From the NCBI GenBank assembly GCA_018268955.1, contig JAFDVO010000028.1, positions 1-64,000 of the forward strand: a stretch of 64,000 nucleotides of DNA, written 5' to 3'. The DNA comes from Acidobacteriota bacterium (GTDB lineage Bacteria > Acidobacteriota > Vicinamibacteria > Vicinamibacterales > CAVVIG01). The position numbers were made by a program, and so were the translations under genes. This document shows, one piece after another, positions 36,252-45,671 of the stretch; positions within the stretch are counted from its first letter, which is position 1, and every line of letters begins with the position of its first letter. Below the pieces are notes generated by a model. It was given only the letters and a program-made list of their open reading frames with translations, did not search any database and was not told where the DNA came from.

Positions 36252-36935
36252 ATGTCCCTCATCTCCGAACAGGACCAGGCGAGACTCCGAGACGACTTCG
36301 CTGCGATGACCTCACCGGTGAGGCTGCTGTTCTTCAGCCAGACGTTCGGGTGCGAAACGTGCCTGCAGGCACGCCAGGTCCTCGATGAACTCCCGCCGCT
36401 GTCCCCGAAGATCTCGATCGAGGAGGTGAACCTCGTCCTCGACGCGGAGCGGGCACAACGGTTTGGCATCGACCGCGCACCCGCGGTCGCCCTGGTCACG
36501 ACCGCTGCGGACGGCACGGAGCGCGATTCCCACATCCGCTTCTTCGGCACGCCCTCTGGCTACGAGTTCATCTCGCTGATCCGGGCGATTCTCCTTGTCG
36601 GCGGCGGCGCGCCGATGCTCTCGGACGAGAGCCGTGCCCGACTGGCGGCCATCGACAGACCGATGACCATGTATGTGTTCTCGACGCCGACCTGTCCGTA
36701 CTGCCCGCGGGCTGTGACCCTGGCTCACGAAATCGCCTGGGCCAACCCGAACGTGACCGCGTACGCGGTCGACGCGACGGAGTACCCGGACCTCGCGCGA
36801 AAGTACCGCGTCACCGGCGTGCCCAAGACGGTGGTCAACGACCGGGTGGAAATCATGGGCGCCGTTCCGGAGGACAGCTTCGTCGAGCAGACCCTCGCCG
36901 GCTTCGCTGAGGCAGCAGGCGGAGGTCAAGCGTGA
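36252..36935 (+). CDS. Double-thioredoxin-fold protein (PDO/glutaredoxin-like)
   Basis: 227 residues made of two thioredoxin-like repeats. The first has CETC near 35-38 (FFSQTFGCETC), the second CPYC near 150-153 (FSTPTCPYC) with the cis-Pro in GVPKTVV. This matches archaeal-type protein disulfide oxidoreductases, which shuffle or reduce disulfides. GGAG precedes the ATG. Its place beside multihaem cytochrome genes could reflect apocytochrome cysteine reduction, though there is no signal peptide. Confidence 0.85.
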   Translation: MSLISEQDQARLRDDFAAMTSPVRLLFFSQTFGCETCLQARQVLDELPPLSPKISIEEVNLVLDAERAQRFGIDRAPAVALVTTAADGTERDSHIRFFGTPSGYEFISLIRAILLVGGGAPMLSDESRARLAAIDRPMTMYVFSTPTCPYCPRAVTLAHEIAWANPNVTAYAVDATEYPDLARKYRVTGVPKTVVNDRVEIMGAVPEDSFVEQTLAGFAEAAGGGQA

Positions 36936-38797
36936 CGCGCCGGTGGGTGCTGGGGCTGGCAGGCTGCCTGGCTCTCGCAGCAGGTGTCGTGAGACCCGTG
37001 CCCGCGTTCGCACAGGAGACGGTCCGCTACCGCCTCTCGTTCCCTGAACCACAGCACCATTGGGTCAGCGTCGAAGCCTCCTTCAGTGGCCTCTCCGCCT
37101 CGCCTCTCGAGTTGCGCATGAGCCGGTCGTCTCCTGGTCGCTACTCGCTGCACGACTTCGCGAAGAACGTCTACGACGTCGAAGCCGCGGGGACCGACGG
37201 TCAGCCGCTTGCCCTCACGAGGCCTGACCCGTACGGATGGACGGTTCGCCAGCACGGGCCGACCGTCACCGTGCGGTACAAGGTGTACGGCGACCGCGTG
37301 GACGGCACCTACCTCGGCGTCGATCCGACGCACGCGCACCTCAACATGCCGGCCGTGCTGATGTGGGCCCGTGGCCTGGACGACCGCTCGGTCCGCATCG
37401 TGTTCGTGCCGCCGACCGGCAGCCAGTGGACCATCGCCACGCAGCTCTTTCCGACACCGGCGTCGCACGAGTTCACCGCGCCGAACCTCCAGTATCTGAT
37501 GGACAGCCCGACCGAGTTCGGGCCGGTTGCGGTCCGTTCCTTCACCGAGGACGCGCACCAGTTCCGGTTCGCCCTGCACCACACCGGCACCGATGCGGAC
37601 CTCGACGCGTTCGTGGCTGACGCACAGAAGATCGTGCGCGCGGAGCGTGCGGTGTTCGGCGAGTTCCCGAGCTACGAGCCTGGTGCGTACACGTTCATCG
37701 CCGACTACCTGCCCTGGGCAAACGGCGACGGGATGGAGCACCGGAACAGCACGGTCATCACGAGCGCCAGCGACATCCGGTCCAATCGTGCGGGCCTGCT
37801 CGGGACCGTCGCGCACGAGTTCTTCCACAACTGGAACGTCGAACGGATACGCCCGCGCTCGCTGGAGCCGTTCGACTTCGAGCGCGCGAACATGTCGGGC
37901 GAGCTCTGGCTGGCCGAGGGCTTCACGCAGTACTACGGGCCGCTGTCGATGAGCCGCGCCGCGGTCGTCCCCTTCAGGGACACGATCGACGACTTCTCCG
38001 ACCTCCTCCGGCCGGTCCTCATCTCACCCGGTCGTGCCTATCGCTCGGCCGAAGAGATGAGCCGAATGGCTCCCTTTGCCGACGGCGGCCGCACCATCGA
38101 CCGCACGAACTGGGCGGACAGCTACATCTCCTACTACCCGTTCGGTGGCGCGATCGCCCTCGCGCTCGACCTCGAGCTCCGCGCGCGTTCCTCCGGCCGC
38201 CTGTCGCTCGACGACTTCATGCGTGCCATGTGGCGGACCCACGGGCAACCAGGCACTGGAAGGCCTGGCTACGTCTCCACGCCGTACACCATCGACGATG
38301 CGGAGCGGCGACTGGCGGAGGTGAGCGGTGATGTGGAGTTCGCGCGGCGGTTCTTCGAACGGTACGTGCACGGCCGCGAGGCGCCGGACTTCGCGGCGCT
38401 GATGGCGCCGGCGGGCCTCACAATCAGGAAGATCAACCCGGGCCGTGCGTGGTGGGGCGACGTGCGGCTGGAGATGCGTCGGGGCGTGACGCTCGCCGAC
38501 GCGCCGCGTGCGAACACGCCGGCCTACGCCGCCGGACTCGACGTTGGCGACGAGCTCCGATCCATCGACGGCGTGCGGCCGTCGTCACCATCCGACGTGG
38601 AGACGACCATCCGCCGCCGTAAGCCCGGTGACGTGCTGGTCGTTGAGTACGTCGACCGCACGGGGCAGGCGAAGAGTGGGAAGGTGACCCTCACCGAGGA
38701 TCCTGCCTTCGCGATCGTTCCCGTGGAAACGACCGGCCGTGCGCTCACGCCGGCCGAGGCTGCGTTCCGCGCCGCGTGGCTCGGACGTCAGGGGTAG
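36932..38797 (+). CDS. M61 family glycyl aminopeptidase with PDZ domain
   Basis: 621 residues with a signal peptide ending PAFAQ, an N-terminal beta domain, the zinc motif HEFFHNWN near 294, the third ligand Glu in LWLAEGFTQYY, and a PDZ domain near 505-590 (AYAAGLDVGDELRSIDGV). M61 enzymes remove N-terminal Gly or Ala in the periplasm or outside the cell. GTG start overlaps the previous stop (GTGA). Confidence 0.9.
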   Translation: MTRRWVLGLAGCLALAAGVVRPVPAFAQETVRYRLSFPEPQHHWVSVEASFSGLSASPLELRMSRSSPGRYSLHDFAKNVYDVEAAGTDGQPLALTRPDPYGWTVRQHGPTVTVRYKVYGDRVDGTYLGVDPTHAHLNMPAVLMWARGLDDRSVRIVFVPPTGSQWTIATQLFPTPASHEFTAPNLQYLMDSPTEFGPVAVRSFTEDAHQFRFALHHTGTDADLDAFVADAQKIVRAERAVFGEFPSYEPGAYTFIADYLPWANGDGMEHRNSTVITSASDIRSNRAGLLGTVAHEFFHNWNVERIRPRSLEPFDFERANMSGELWLAEGFTQYYGPLSMSRAAVVPFRDTIDDFSDLLRPVLISPGRAYRSAEEMSRMAPFADGGRTIDRTNWADSYISYYPFGGAIALALDLELRARSSGRLSLDDFMRAMWRTHGQPGTGRPGYVSTPYTIDDAERRLAEVSGDVEFARRFFERYVHGREAPDFAALMAPAGLTIRKINPGRAWWGDVRLEMRRGVTLADAPRANTPAYAAGLDVGDELRSIDGVRPSSPSDVETTIRRRKPGDVLVVEYVDRTGQAKSGKVTLTEDPAFAIVPVETTGRALTPAEAAFRAAWLGRQG

Positions 38798-38802
38798 AAC
38801 CT

Positions 38803-39393
38803 ATGGCACTCCCGTGGCTTCGACTGATCGACGTGGCACTCAATGTCGGCGACGTGGTTCGCCGTGCTCGTGCGCGGACTGCGGGTGAGGAGCCGCAGGC
38901 GCTCGCCGAAGGACTGCCGGTCCGCAGCGGCATCGAAACCCGGCTCGCTGGCGTCGTGGTCGCCGCGCTTCGCGAGGCGTTCGACCGTGACTCGCGACGC
39001 CTGGAGTTCGAGCGCGAACAGATGGAAGCCGAGCGGCAGCGCGCCGAGCGCGCGTTGAAGCTCGAACTGCTGCGTCAGGCGGGCGATCGCGAAATCGCAC
39101 GGCTCCGATTGATTGCGGGTGCCGGAGTCGTCGGGTGGGTGGGCGCGCTGATGATGGTTACGCGCCTGCTGACCACGAGCGGCAGCCGCGTGATGCTCGG
39201 CGTCGGCTGGGCGTTGCTCCTGGTCGCCATTGCCTGTGCGTTCATGGAGCAGTCCCGCATCGCGCGCTCGATCGCGGTGGCCGATGAGCGGCTCTCCGTG
39301 GAGTCGTCTGTTGCGCCGAGTGCCGCCGGGCTGGCGGCCCCCTGGCTCGTCGCCGCGGGCTTCGCCGCGATCACGATCGCCGCGCTCCTGTAA
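38803..39393 (+). CDS. Small membrane protein with coiled coil, unknown
   Basis: 196 residues: a charged helical segment near 65-100 (DRDSRRLEFEREQMEAERQ) followed by three hydrophobic helices (near 105, 128 and 178). It has an AGGGG-like ribosome site and follows the M61 gene by 5 nt. No family recognised; perhaps an envelope scaffold. Confidence 0.65.
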   Translation: MALPWLRLIDVALNVGDVVRRARARTAGEEPQALAEGLPVRSGIETRLAGVVVAALREAFDRDSRRLEFEREQMEAERQRAERALKLELLRQAGDREIARLRLIAGAGVVGWVGALMMVTRLLTTSGSRVMLGVGWALLLVAIACAFMEQSRIARSIAVADERLSVESSVAPSAAGLAAPWLVAAGFAAITIAALL

Positions 39394-39408
39394 CCGCGGC
39401 CGGGCTCG

Positions 39409-41028
39409 TCACGGACCGGGGAAGATCACGCCGGGTGCCAGCTTCCACTCCGGATCGAGCGCCCGCTTTACCGCACGCATCTGCTCGATGCCCTCAGCGC
39501 CGTAGAGATCCCGCAGTAACTGCTGCTTGGTGGGGTTGCGGCCGACGCCATGCTCGGCCAGAGGAGATCCGCCCAGCCTGATCGCTTCGAGTCCGAACGC
39601 GCGCACGGCCTCGCGTCCTGACTCCACGTCGGCGTAGCTGCGCGGGATCACGTTCGGGTGGACGTTGCCGTCAGAGATGTGTCCCCAGGTGGCGCCGTCC
39701 AGCCCTCGAGACCGCAGCTCCTGGTCGTAGCGCTCGAGCATGGCTTCCACGTGGCCGAACGGAACGATCGTGTCGGCTGCCGTCTTGTCGATGCGGGGGT
39801 CGATCGTGCGGCGCGCCTCCGCCACGCGCCGGTTCACGCCGACAGGCACCGCTTCACGGACCGCAAGCAGTCGATCGGCTGCCGCGACATCCCCGGGCGC
39901 TGCCAGTTGTGCGTTCGCATCGCCCCCGAACTGCTCGAGCCGTGCCGCCAGGCGCGCGAGCGGCGCGGCGGGACCACTGGGCGCGCTCGAGGCAAACGCG
40001 TCGTAGGCGTCTGCCGCTGTCGTGTGCGGAGGCAGGTCCACCGTGATCAGCAGGCCGAGCACGGCGTCCGGCTCCACCGTCACGCCCGCACGGCGGTCAG
40101 CCCCGTCCTCGCGCACGATCTCCAGGCTTCTCGCATCCATGTGTTCGATGGCGGCCACATCGAGCGCGCCGCAGCCGGGATGCGTCCACGCGTGGCGCGC
40201 CTCGTCACGCATGGCGGTCACGCATGCGAGAGCCGCACGCCTGTCTGGGAACGTGGCGAAGACCAGGCAGGTCGCAGGACGACGGGGCAGCACGCGCAGG
40301 GTCGCGGCTGTGATCACGCCGAGCGTCCCCTCGCTGCCTACGAAGAGATCGACGAGATCCATCGCCGGTGCCGCGAAGTAACCGGCGGACACCTTCGGCA
40401 CGTCAGGCATGCGATAGGTCGGGATCGGCACACGTACGCGGCCGTCTCCCGCGCCGATGATGAAGTAGCCGTCGGCGTGGGCCTTCGTCTCGTTGCGCCT
40501 CAGGTCGAGCACCTCGCCGGAAGCGAGCACGACCGTCACGCCCTCGACCCACGCGCGCGTTGTCCCATGCTTGAACGTCGCAGCACCTGCCGCATTGGTC
40601 GCGATCGTGCCGCCGAGCGTCGCTCCGGTCCATGTCGGTCCAGGCGGATAGCTGCAGTCACGTTCGCGCACGCGCTGATCCAGCTCCGCAATCGTCAGAC
40701 CCGCGCCAGCACGCACGCGCGCATCGTCGATCCACGTGAAGTCGCGCATGCGTTCCGTGCTCAGCAGCACCTCGCCGCGCGGCGTCGCCCCGCCGGTCAG
40801 GGACGACTGCGCGCCGATCGCGAGCAGGGCCGCACTGGTGCCGAGCGCGCACGCCACGTCTGCCTCGCTGCGAGGCACGATGAGCTCGGGCGCATGGCCG
40901 CCAGGCACGTGCGCCGCGTCCTCGAGGTGCGCCGCAATCCTCGCGACCTCGCACGTACGCTCGAGTGCAGATCCGTCCGCGCGCGGGGCGCGTGTGTCCT
41001 TCGTGTGTCCAGCTATACTCGATCCCAT
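39409..41028 (-). CDS. FAD-linked oxidase, GlcD/D-lactate dehydrogenase type
   Basis: 539 residues. FAD_binding_4 domain near 45-225 (VPRSEADVACAL, SSLTGGATP, PPGPTWTGATLGGTIATNAAG, VGSEGTLGVI) and FAD-oxidase C domain to the end (ISDGNVHPNV, LGGSPLAEHGVGR with the metal/substrate His). It oxidises a D-2-hydroxy acid such as glycolate, D-lactate or 2-hydroxyglutarate; no Fe-S partner (GlcF) is adjacent. The ATG at 41028 lies within CATG, which is also the divergent ArgH start, so a later start is possible. Confidence 0.85.
   Translation of the reverse strand: MGSSIAGHTKDTRAPRADGSALERTCEVARIAAHLEDAAHVPGGHAPELIVPRSEADVACALGTSAALLAIGAQSSLTGGATPRGEVLLSTERMRDFTWIDDARVRAGAGLTIAELDQRVRERDCSYPPGPTWTGATLGGTIATNAAGAATFKHGTTRAWVEGVTVVLASGEVLDLRRNETKAHADGYFIIGAGDGRVRVPIPTYRMPDVPKVSAGYFAAPAMDLVDLFVGSEGTLGVITAATLRVLPRRPATCLVFATFPDRRAALACVTAMRDEARHAWTHPGCGALDVAAIEHMDARSLEIVREDGADRRAGVTVEPDAVLGLLITVDLPPHTTAADAYDAFASSAPSGPAAPLARLAARLEQFGGDANAQLAAPGDVAAADRLLAVREAVPVGVNRRVAEARRTIDPRIDKTAADTIVPFGHVEAMLERYDQELRSRGLDGATWGHISDGNVHPNVIPRSYADVESGREAVRAFGLEAIRLGGSPLAEHGVGRNPTKQQLLRDLYGAEGIEQMRAVKRALDPEWKLAPGVIFPGP
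41014..41026 (+). promoter_or_regulatory. -10 TATACT with N7 to the ArgH-family start
   Basis: TATACT (41014-41019) followed by 7 nt and ATG 41027; the surrounding AGCTATACT is partly symmetric and offers TATAGC on the other strand. Indicates leaderless transcription of the lyase operon. Confidence 0.55.
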
Positions 41029-42481
41029 GCGCTTCGCACCGGAATACGTGACCTATGTGCTCAATGAGAACTTCGAGGATGCCAAGGCGAACTTCCTCTC
41101 GCCGCTGATGGCGTTGCACTACGCGCACCTGGTGATGCTGGCAGAGCGCGGCATCGTGTCGAAGTCCGATGCACACGCGATTCGCGAGGCACTGGACTCC
41201 GTCAACCAGGACGAGGTCCGCACGGTCGTCTACGACGGCACCTACGAAGATCTCTTCTTCTATCTCGATCGACTCATCATCAACGCGTGCGGCGCCGATG
41301 TCGCCGGGCGCCTGCATACCGCTCGCAGCCGCAACGACATCGCGATGACGACGTACCGCATGCGCCAGCGGGAGTGCCTCCTGGACCTGCTATCGGCGAC
41401 GCTCGATCTGCGCCGGTCGCTGCTCTCGCTGATTGCGCAGCACCACGATACCGTGTTCGCCGTTCACACGCACACGCAGCGCGCGCAGCCGACCACCGTC
41501 GCGCATTACCTCCTCGCCGTGTGCGAGCAGGTGGAGCGCGACGCCGTACGGTTGAGAGGCGCCTACGAGCGGACCAACTTCAATCCGCTGGGTGCCTGCG
41601 CGATCACCGGCACCGGCTTCGACATCGATCGGACGCTGACGGCTGATCTGCTCGGCTTCGCGGCACCCACCCGCAATACGTACGGCAGCATCGCCACCGC
41701 CGACTACTTGCTCGAGAGTGCGTCGGCGACGATGGTGCTGGTGACCGGGATGGGGCGGTTCGTCCAGGACCTGCTGCTCTGGTCGACCGCGGAGTTCGAC
41801 TACATCCGCCTCGGTGACGGCTTCGTGCAGGGCAGCAGCATCATGCCGCAGAAGCGGAACCCGGTCGCGCTCGAGCACGCGCGAGTGATCGGCAGCAAGG
41901 CCGTCGGCCAGGCACAGGCGGTCATGACTGCCGTGCACAACACGCCGTTCGGCGACATCAACGACACCGAGGATGACCTGCAGCCGCTCGTCTTCTCGAT
42001 GTTCAAGGATGCCATCCGTGCCGTGCGCATCGTCGCAGCTGCCCTGCGCACCGCGCAGTTCGATGCCGCCCGCCTCGAGGCGCGCGCGGGTGACGGCTGG
42101 ACCACGCTCACGGAACTGGCCGATACGCTCGTGCGCGAGCAGGGCATCCCCTTCAGCGCGGCGCACGCGATCTCCGCGAAGTTCGTGGCAGCCCGCCATG
42201 ACGATCCGGCGAAGCCGCTCGCCGACATCCTGACCGAGGCATCGGCGAAGGTGCTGCCGGCTCCGCTCACGTACAGCGAAGACGCACTCGAGCGCATCCT
42301 GAGCCCGCGTCACTTCGTGCTGATCCGCCGGACGTACGGTGGTCCGGCGCCCGACGAGACGCGGAACGCGGCGTCCGAATCGCAGCAGCGGCTCGACGCC
42401 GACCTTGCCTGGCTCGCCGGGGCACAGGACGGACTGCGAGGCGCCCGCCAGCGGCTTACGGAACGAGCGGCAGCCCTATGA
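41027..42481 (+). CDS. Argininosuccinate lyase/ArgH-family lyase
   Basis: 484 residues of the fumarase/aspartase superfamily: HTARSRND near 97-104, QRAQPTT near 148, and the signature GSSIMPQKRNP near 268-278 with the catalytic Ser loop. The first helix lacks the usual ArgH start KLWGGRF. The enzyme splits argininosuccinate to arginine and fumarate in ArgH, but related enzymes cleave other N-succinyl compounds. No other arg gene is near; it is coupled to a transporter and diverges from an FAD oxidase, so a catabolic substrate is as likely. I leave the symbol empty for that reason. Confidence 0.8.
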   Translation: MRFAPEYVTYVLNENFEDAKANFLSPLMALHYAHLVMLAERGIVSKSDAHAIREALDSVNQDEVRTVVYDGTYEDLFFYLDRLIINACGADVAGRLHTARSRNDIAMTTYRMRQRECLLDLLSATLDLRRSLLSLIAQHHDTVFAVHTHTQRAQPTTVAHYLLAVCEQVERDAVRLRGAYERTNFNPLGACAITGTGFDIDRTLTADLLGFAAPTRNTYGSIATADYLLESASATMVLVTGMGRFVQDLLLWSTAEFDYIRLGDGFVQGSSIMPQKRNPVALEHARVIGSKAVGQAQAVMTAVHNTPFGDINDTEDDLQPLVFSMFKDAIRAVRIVAAALRTAQFDAARLEARAGDGWTTLTELADTLVREQGIPFSAAHAISAKFVAARHDDPAKPLADILTEASAKVLPAPLTYSEDALERILSPRHFVLIRRTYGGPAPDETRNAASESQQRLDADLAWLAGAQDGLRGARQRLTERAAAL

Positions 42482-42597
42482 CGAAGCAGCAGGACGACGA
42501 ACGGGATACCGCCATGACGGGCACCTACATCGCGGTGCTCGTTGTGGAGGCGCTGATCATCGTGATGCTCTGGCTCCTCGGGAGGGCGTACGCGTGA
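42478..42597 (+). CDS. 39-residue single-helix membrane protein, probable symporter accessory subunit
   Basis: ATG 42478 overlaps the lyase stop (ATGA) and its own stop overlaps the symporter GTG start. The product has a polar N-terminus (KQQDDERDTAM) and one helix (TYIAVLVVEALIIVMLWLLG). The exact overlaps on both sides argue that it is translated. Small one-helix partners are known for several sodium/solute symporters. Confidence 0.75.
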   Translation: MTKQQDDERDTAMTGTYIAVLVVEALIIVMLWLLGRAYA

Positions 42598-44249
42598 CCG
42601 CGATCGACTGGGGTGTCCTCATCGTCTACCTGACCTGGCTCGTGTGGGACGGCCTGCGCCGCTCGAAGAACACGGACAAGGTCGAAGGTTACTTCCTGGC
42701 CAGCCGCTCGCTCCCGTGGTGGGCGGTGGGGCTCTCGGTCATGGCGACACAGATGAGCGCCATCACCATCGTCGGCACGACGGGCCAGGCATACGCCACC
42801 GGGCTGCGGTTCGTGCAGTTCTACTTCGGCCTACCGGTGGCGATGGTGATCCTGTCGCTCACGGTCGTGCCGTTCTTCACGCGGGCGCGCGTGTACACCG
42901 CGTACGAGTACCTCGAACGGCGGTTCGACGTGCGCGTCCGCACGGCGACCAGCTTCCTGTTCCTCGCCGGCCGCGCGGCGTCGCTTGGCGTCGTGCTGGC
43001 GGCGCCAGCCGTCGTGCTGTCCGCCATCCTGAACTGGAGCGTCCCGATCACCGTGCTGGTGATTGCCATTCCGATGGTGTTCTACACCAGCTTCGGCGGC
43101 GTGCAGGCGGTGGCGTGGACCGACGTGAAGCAGATGTTCGTCGTCGTGTTCTGCATGAGCGGCGCGATCGTCGCGCTCATCTGGGGCATTACGCGCGAGG
43201 TGCCGATCGGCCAGGCTATCAGCCTTGCGGGCGCGACCGGGCGGCTCCAGGCCGTCGATACGAGGTTCAGCCTGAGCGAGACGTACACGCTCTGGTCGGG
43301 ACTGCTGGGCGGCCTGTTCCTCAGCCTCTCCTACTTCGGCTGCGACCAGAGCCAGGTGCAGCGGTACCTCACGGCGAAGTCGATCGACGAGGCCCGTCAC
43401 TCGCTGCTGATGAGCGGCTTCGTCAAGATTCCGCTCCAGTTGCTGATCCTCGCCACCGGCGTGCTGGTGTTCCTGTTCTACTCCTTCCAGACGCCGCCGA
43501 TGCTGTTCAACCGCGCCTACGACGCGCAGGTGCAGGCCGGGCCGTATGCGGCGGACTACGCGAGCCTCCAGCGGCAGTTCGATCAGGAGGTGGTCGTGCG
43601 GCACGACGCGGGGAAGGCGAACGACCGCGCGGCGTTCCTCGCATCCGACCAACGCCTGAAGGACCTGCGCGCGAAGGCGGCGGAGGTCGTGAAGAAGACC
43701 ACTGGCGACGACCGGTACTCGGACGTGAACTACGTCTTCCCGACGTTCATCACCTCACACCTGCCGGTGGGGCTGGTTGGCCTCATGATCGCGGCGATCT
43801 TCGCCGCAGCGATGTCGGCGTCCTCGGGTGAGCTGAGCGCGCTGTCGTCCGCGACGATCATCGACTTCTACCAGCGCCATTTCGTCAAGGAGGCCAGCGA
43901 CGCGCACTACCTCAGGGCCTCGAAGGTGGCGACAGCGGCGTGGGGGCTCTTTGCCTGTTTCGTGGCGATGTTCGCCGCAAACCAGGGCTCGTTGATCGAA
44001 GTCGTGAACCGCTACGGCTCCTTCTTCTACGGGTCGATCCTCGGCGTCTTCATCCTGGCGCTGCTGACGACGCGCGCGACGGCGACCGGGGCGTTCGTGG
44101 GCCTCATCGCCGGCATGGTCGTCGTGCTGTCGGTCGCCTTCGGCATGCCCTGGGTGGCGTTCCTCTGGCACAACCTCATCGGCGCCGTCGTGGTCGTCAT
44201 CGTCGGCCTTGCGGTCAGCGCGTTCGAGCGTCCGGCGGTGCTCACCTGA
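42594..44249 (+). CDS. Sodium:solute symporter (SSS family)
   Basis: 551 residues, about thirteen helices. N-terminal EGYFLASRSLPWWAVGLSVMATQMSAITIVG, then TAYEYLERRFDVRVR and SLSYFGCDQSQVQRYLTAKS are typical SSS motifs, including the Na-binding helices. Between the helices near 300 and 390 a soluble insert of about 75 residues (ADYASLQRQFDQEV...) is present, seen in some acidobacterial and bacteroidal SSS members. It probably imports the compound degraded by the coupled lyase. GTG start overlaps the small protein's stop. Confidence 0.88.
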   Translation: MTAIDWGVLIVYLTWLVWDGLRRSKNTDKVEGYFLASRSLPWWAVGLSVMATQMSAITIVGTTGQAYATGLRFVQFYFGLPVAMVILSLTVVPFFTRARVYTAYEYLERRFDVRVRTATSFLFLAGRAASLGVVLAAPAVVLSAILNWSVPITVLVIAIPMVFYTSFGGVQAVAWTDVKQMFVVVFCMSGAIVALIWGITREVPIGQAISLAGATGRLQAVDTRFSLSETYTLWSGLLGGLFLSLSYFGCDQSQVQRYLTAKSIDEARHSLLMSGFVKIPLQLLILATGVLVFLFYSFQTPPMLFNRAYDAQVQAGPYAADYASLQRQFDQEVVVRHDAGKANDRAAFLASDQRLKDLRAKAAEVVKKTTGDDRYSDVNYVFPTFITSHLPVGLVGLMIAAIFAAAMSASSGELSALSSATIIDFYQRHFVKEASDAHYLRASKVATAAWGLFACFVAMFAANQGSLIEVVNRYGSFFYGSILGVFILALLTTRATATGAFVGLIAGMVVVLSVAFGMPWVAFLWHNLIGAVVVVIVGLAVSAFERPAVLT

Positions 44250-44258
44250 ATTGGTAAT

Positions 44259-44283
44259 GGCATGTCCCAAAACGGGACGTGCC
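44259..44283. other. Hairpin after the symporter gene
   Basis: GGCATGTCCC pairs with GGGACGTGCC (one G-T pair) around an AAAAC loop. No T tract follows. It is the only structure seen in the 274-nt gap 44250-44523. Confidence 0.5.
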
Positions 44284-44523
44284 CCTGAAGCGGCGCCGCC
44301 CGGCGCCGATTCCCCATCCGTATCAAGAGTGTATTCGCCTGCGGTTGCACGCAGGTGATCTGGCGTCCGTGTACGGCTGGCGTGCGCGATCGCGTGCAAT
44401 CGCGTGGTGGCGAAGTCCGACGCGACGGTACGCCACGACAGCGCGCCGCCTCACGCATCCGGGTCACACGCTGGTACACCCGTTGCCCCAGTGCCCCTCG
44501 TGACCGCACACCGGACATCCCAC

Positions 44524-45090
44524 ATGACTTCCAGGCGTTTGCAGGCGGAGAGCGGCTACTCGCTCATCGAGATGGTCGTCGTCGTTGGCATCATGGCGGT
44601 CCTCTCGGGCATGGCCGGCCTGCAGATCGTGCAGGCAAAGGCGACGTTGCAGGGGGACGGCGGCATGCGCGTCGTGCTCGCGCAGCTGCGCACGGCGCGC
44701 GAGATGGCCATAACCGAGCGCCGCTGCATGATCGTGCGGTTCATTGGCACGTCGGCGATCCGGGTGATCCGCGAGGAAGTGCCCGGTCCGGCAACGACGA
44801 CGCTGACGACGGTCGGTCTGGAGAACGGGATCGAGTTCAGGCTGACGAACGGCCTGCCTGATACGCCGGACGCCTTCGGGAAGCAGTCCGCCACCGACTT
44901 TGGCGCAGCCGGCGAAATCAAGTTCACGCCCGATGGCACGCTCGTGGACGCCAACGGGAACGTCGTCAACGGCAGTGTGTTCCTCGCCCAGCACGGGGCT
45001 GCGCTGTCGGCCCGTGCCCTTACCGTGCTGGGTTCGACCGGTCGTATCCGCGCCTGGCGATGGGACGGGCGCAACTGGCACCTGGTGTAG
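44524..45090 (+). CDS. GspH/FimT-type minor pseudopilin
   Basis: 188 residues with a type III signal: short basic leader, cleavage at G/Y in SGYSLIEMVVVVGIMAVLSG (Glu at +5), then a globular domain with LRTAREMAITERR. It primes or caps type IV pilus or type II secretion filaments. First gene of a five-gene minor pilin operon. ATG 44524 gives a leader of normal length. Confidence 0.85.
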   Translation: MTSRRLQAESGYSLIEMVVVVGIMAVLSGMAGLQIVQAKATLQGDGGMRVVLAQLRTAREMAITERRCMIVRFIGTSAIRVIREEVPGPATTTLTTVGLENGIEFRLTNGLPDTPDAFGKQSATDFGAAGEIKFTPDGTLVDANGNVVNGSVFLAQHGAALSARALTVLGSTGRIRAWRWDGRNWHLV

Positions 45091-45092
45091 TC

Positions 45093-45671
45093 ATGCAGAC
45101 GCAGCCCACGATCGCGCCTCGCACCGCCGCCTCCACGTCGAGCGGCTTCTCGCTCATCGAACTCGTTTTTGCGCTCGGCATCATCGCGACCGCCGTCCTC
45201 GGGCTGGCGGGCGTGATGGTCTCGGGCATGCGCCACCTGAAGAACTCACCGGAGCACGTGATTGCCGCGCAGGAAGCGGCGCAGGCAGTCGAGGCGGTCT
45301 TCGCGGCCCGGGACTCGCACAAGCTGACGTGGGCGCAGATCCGCAACGAGCACGGCGGCAGCGGGAACGACGGCGGCGTATTCAAGGACGGCGAGATGTC
45401 GCTCCGGAAGGGCGGACCAGACGGTCTCGTCAACACCGCGGACGACCTGAACACCATCGAGTCCATGACGCTGCCGGGTCACGACAACCTGATGGGAACC
45501 TCCGATGACCGCACGGTGGTCCTCAGCGGATTCAGGCGGGAGATCCGCATCCGCGACGTGGCTGGCGAAGGTGGCCAGCTCCGTTCCGTCGTCGTGACGA
45601 TCAGCTATCCGTCCGGGAGCGGCGGCACGCAGACCTACACCCTGACAACCTACATCTCCGCCTATGCATAA
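45093..45671 (+). CDS. PilV-like minor pilin
   Basis: 192 residues; a leader of 18, then SGFSLIELVFALGIIATAVLGLAG with Glu+5 and a globular beta domain. Starts 2 nt after the previous stop and overlaps pilW by 8 nt. Part of the minor-pilin tip complex. Confidence 0.83.
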   Translation: MQTQPTIAPRTAASTSSGFSLIELVFALGIIATAVLGLAGVMVSGMRHLKNSPEHVIAAQEAAQAVEAVFAARDSHKLTWAQIRNEHGGSGNDGGVFKDGEMSLRKGGPDGLVNTADDLNTIESMTLPGHDNLMGTSDDRTVVLSGFRREIRIRDVAGEGGQLRSVVVTISYPSGSGGTQTYTLTTYISAYA

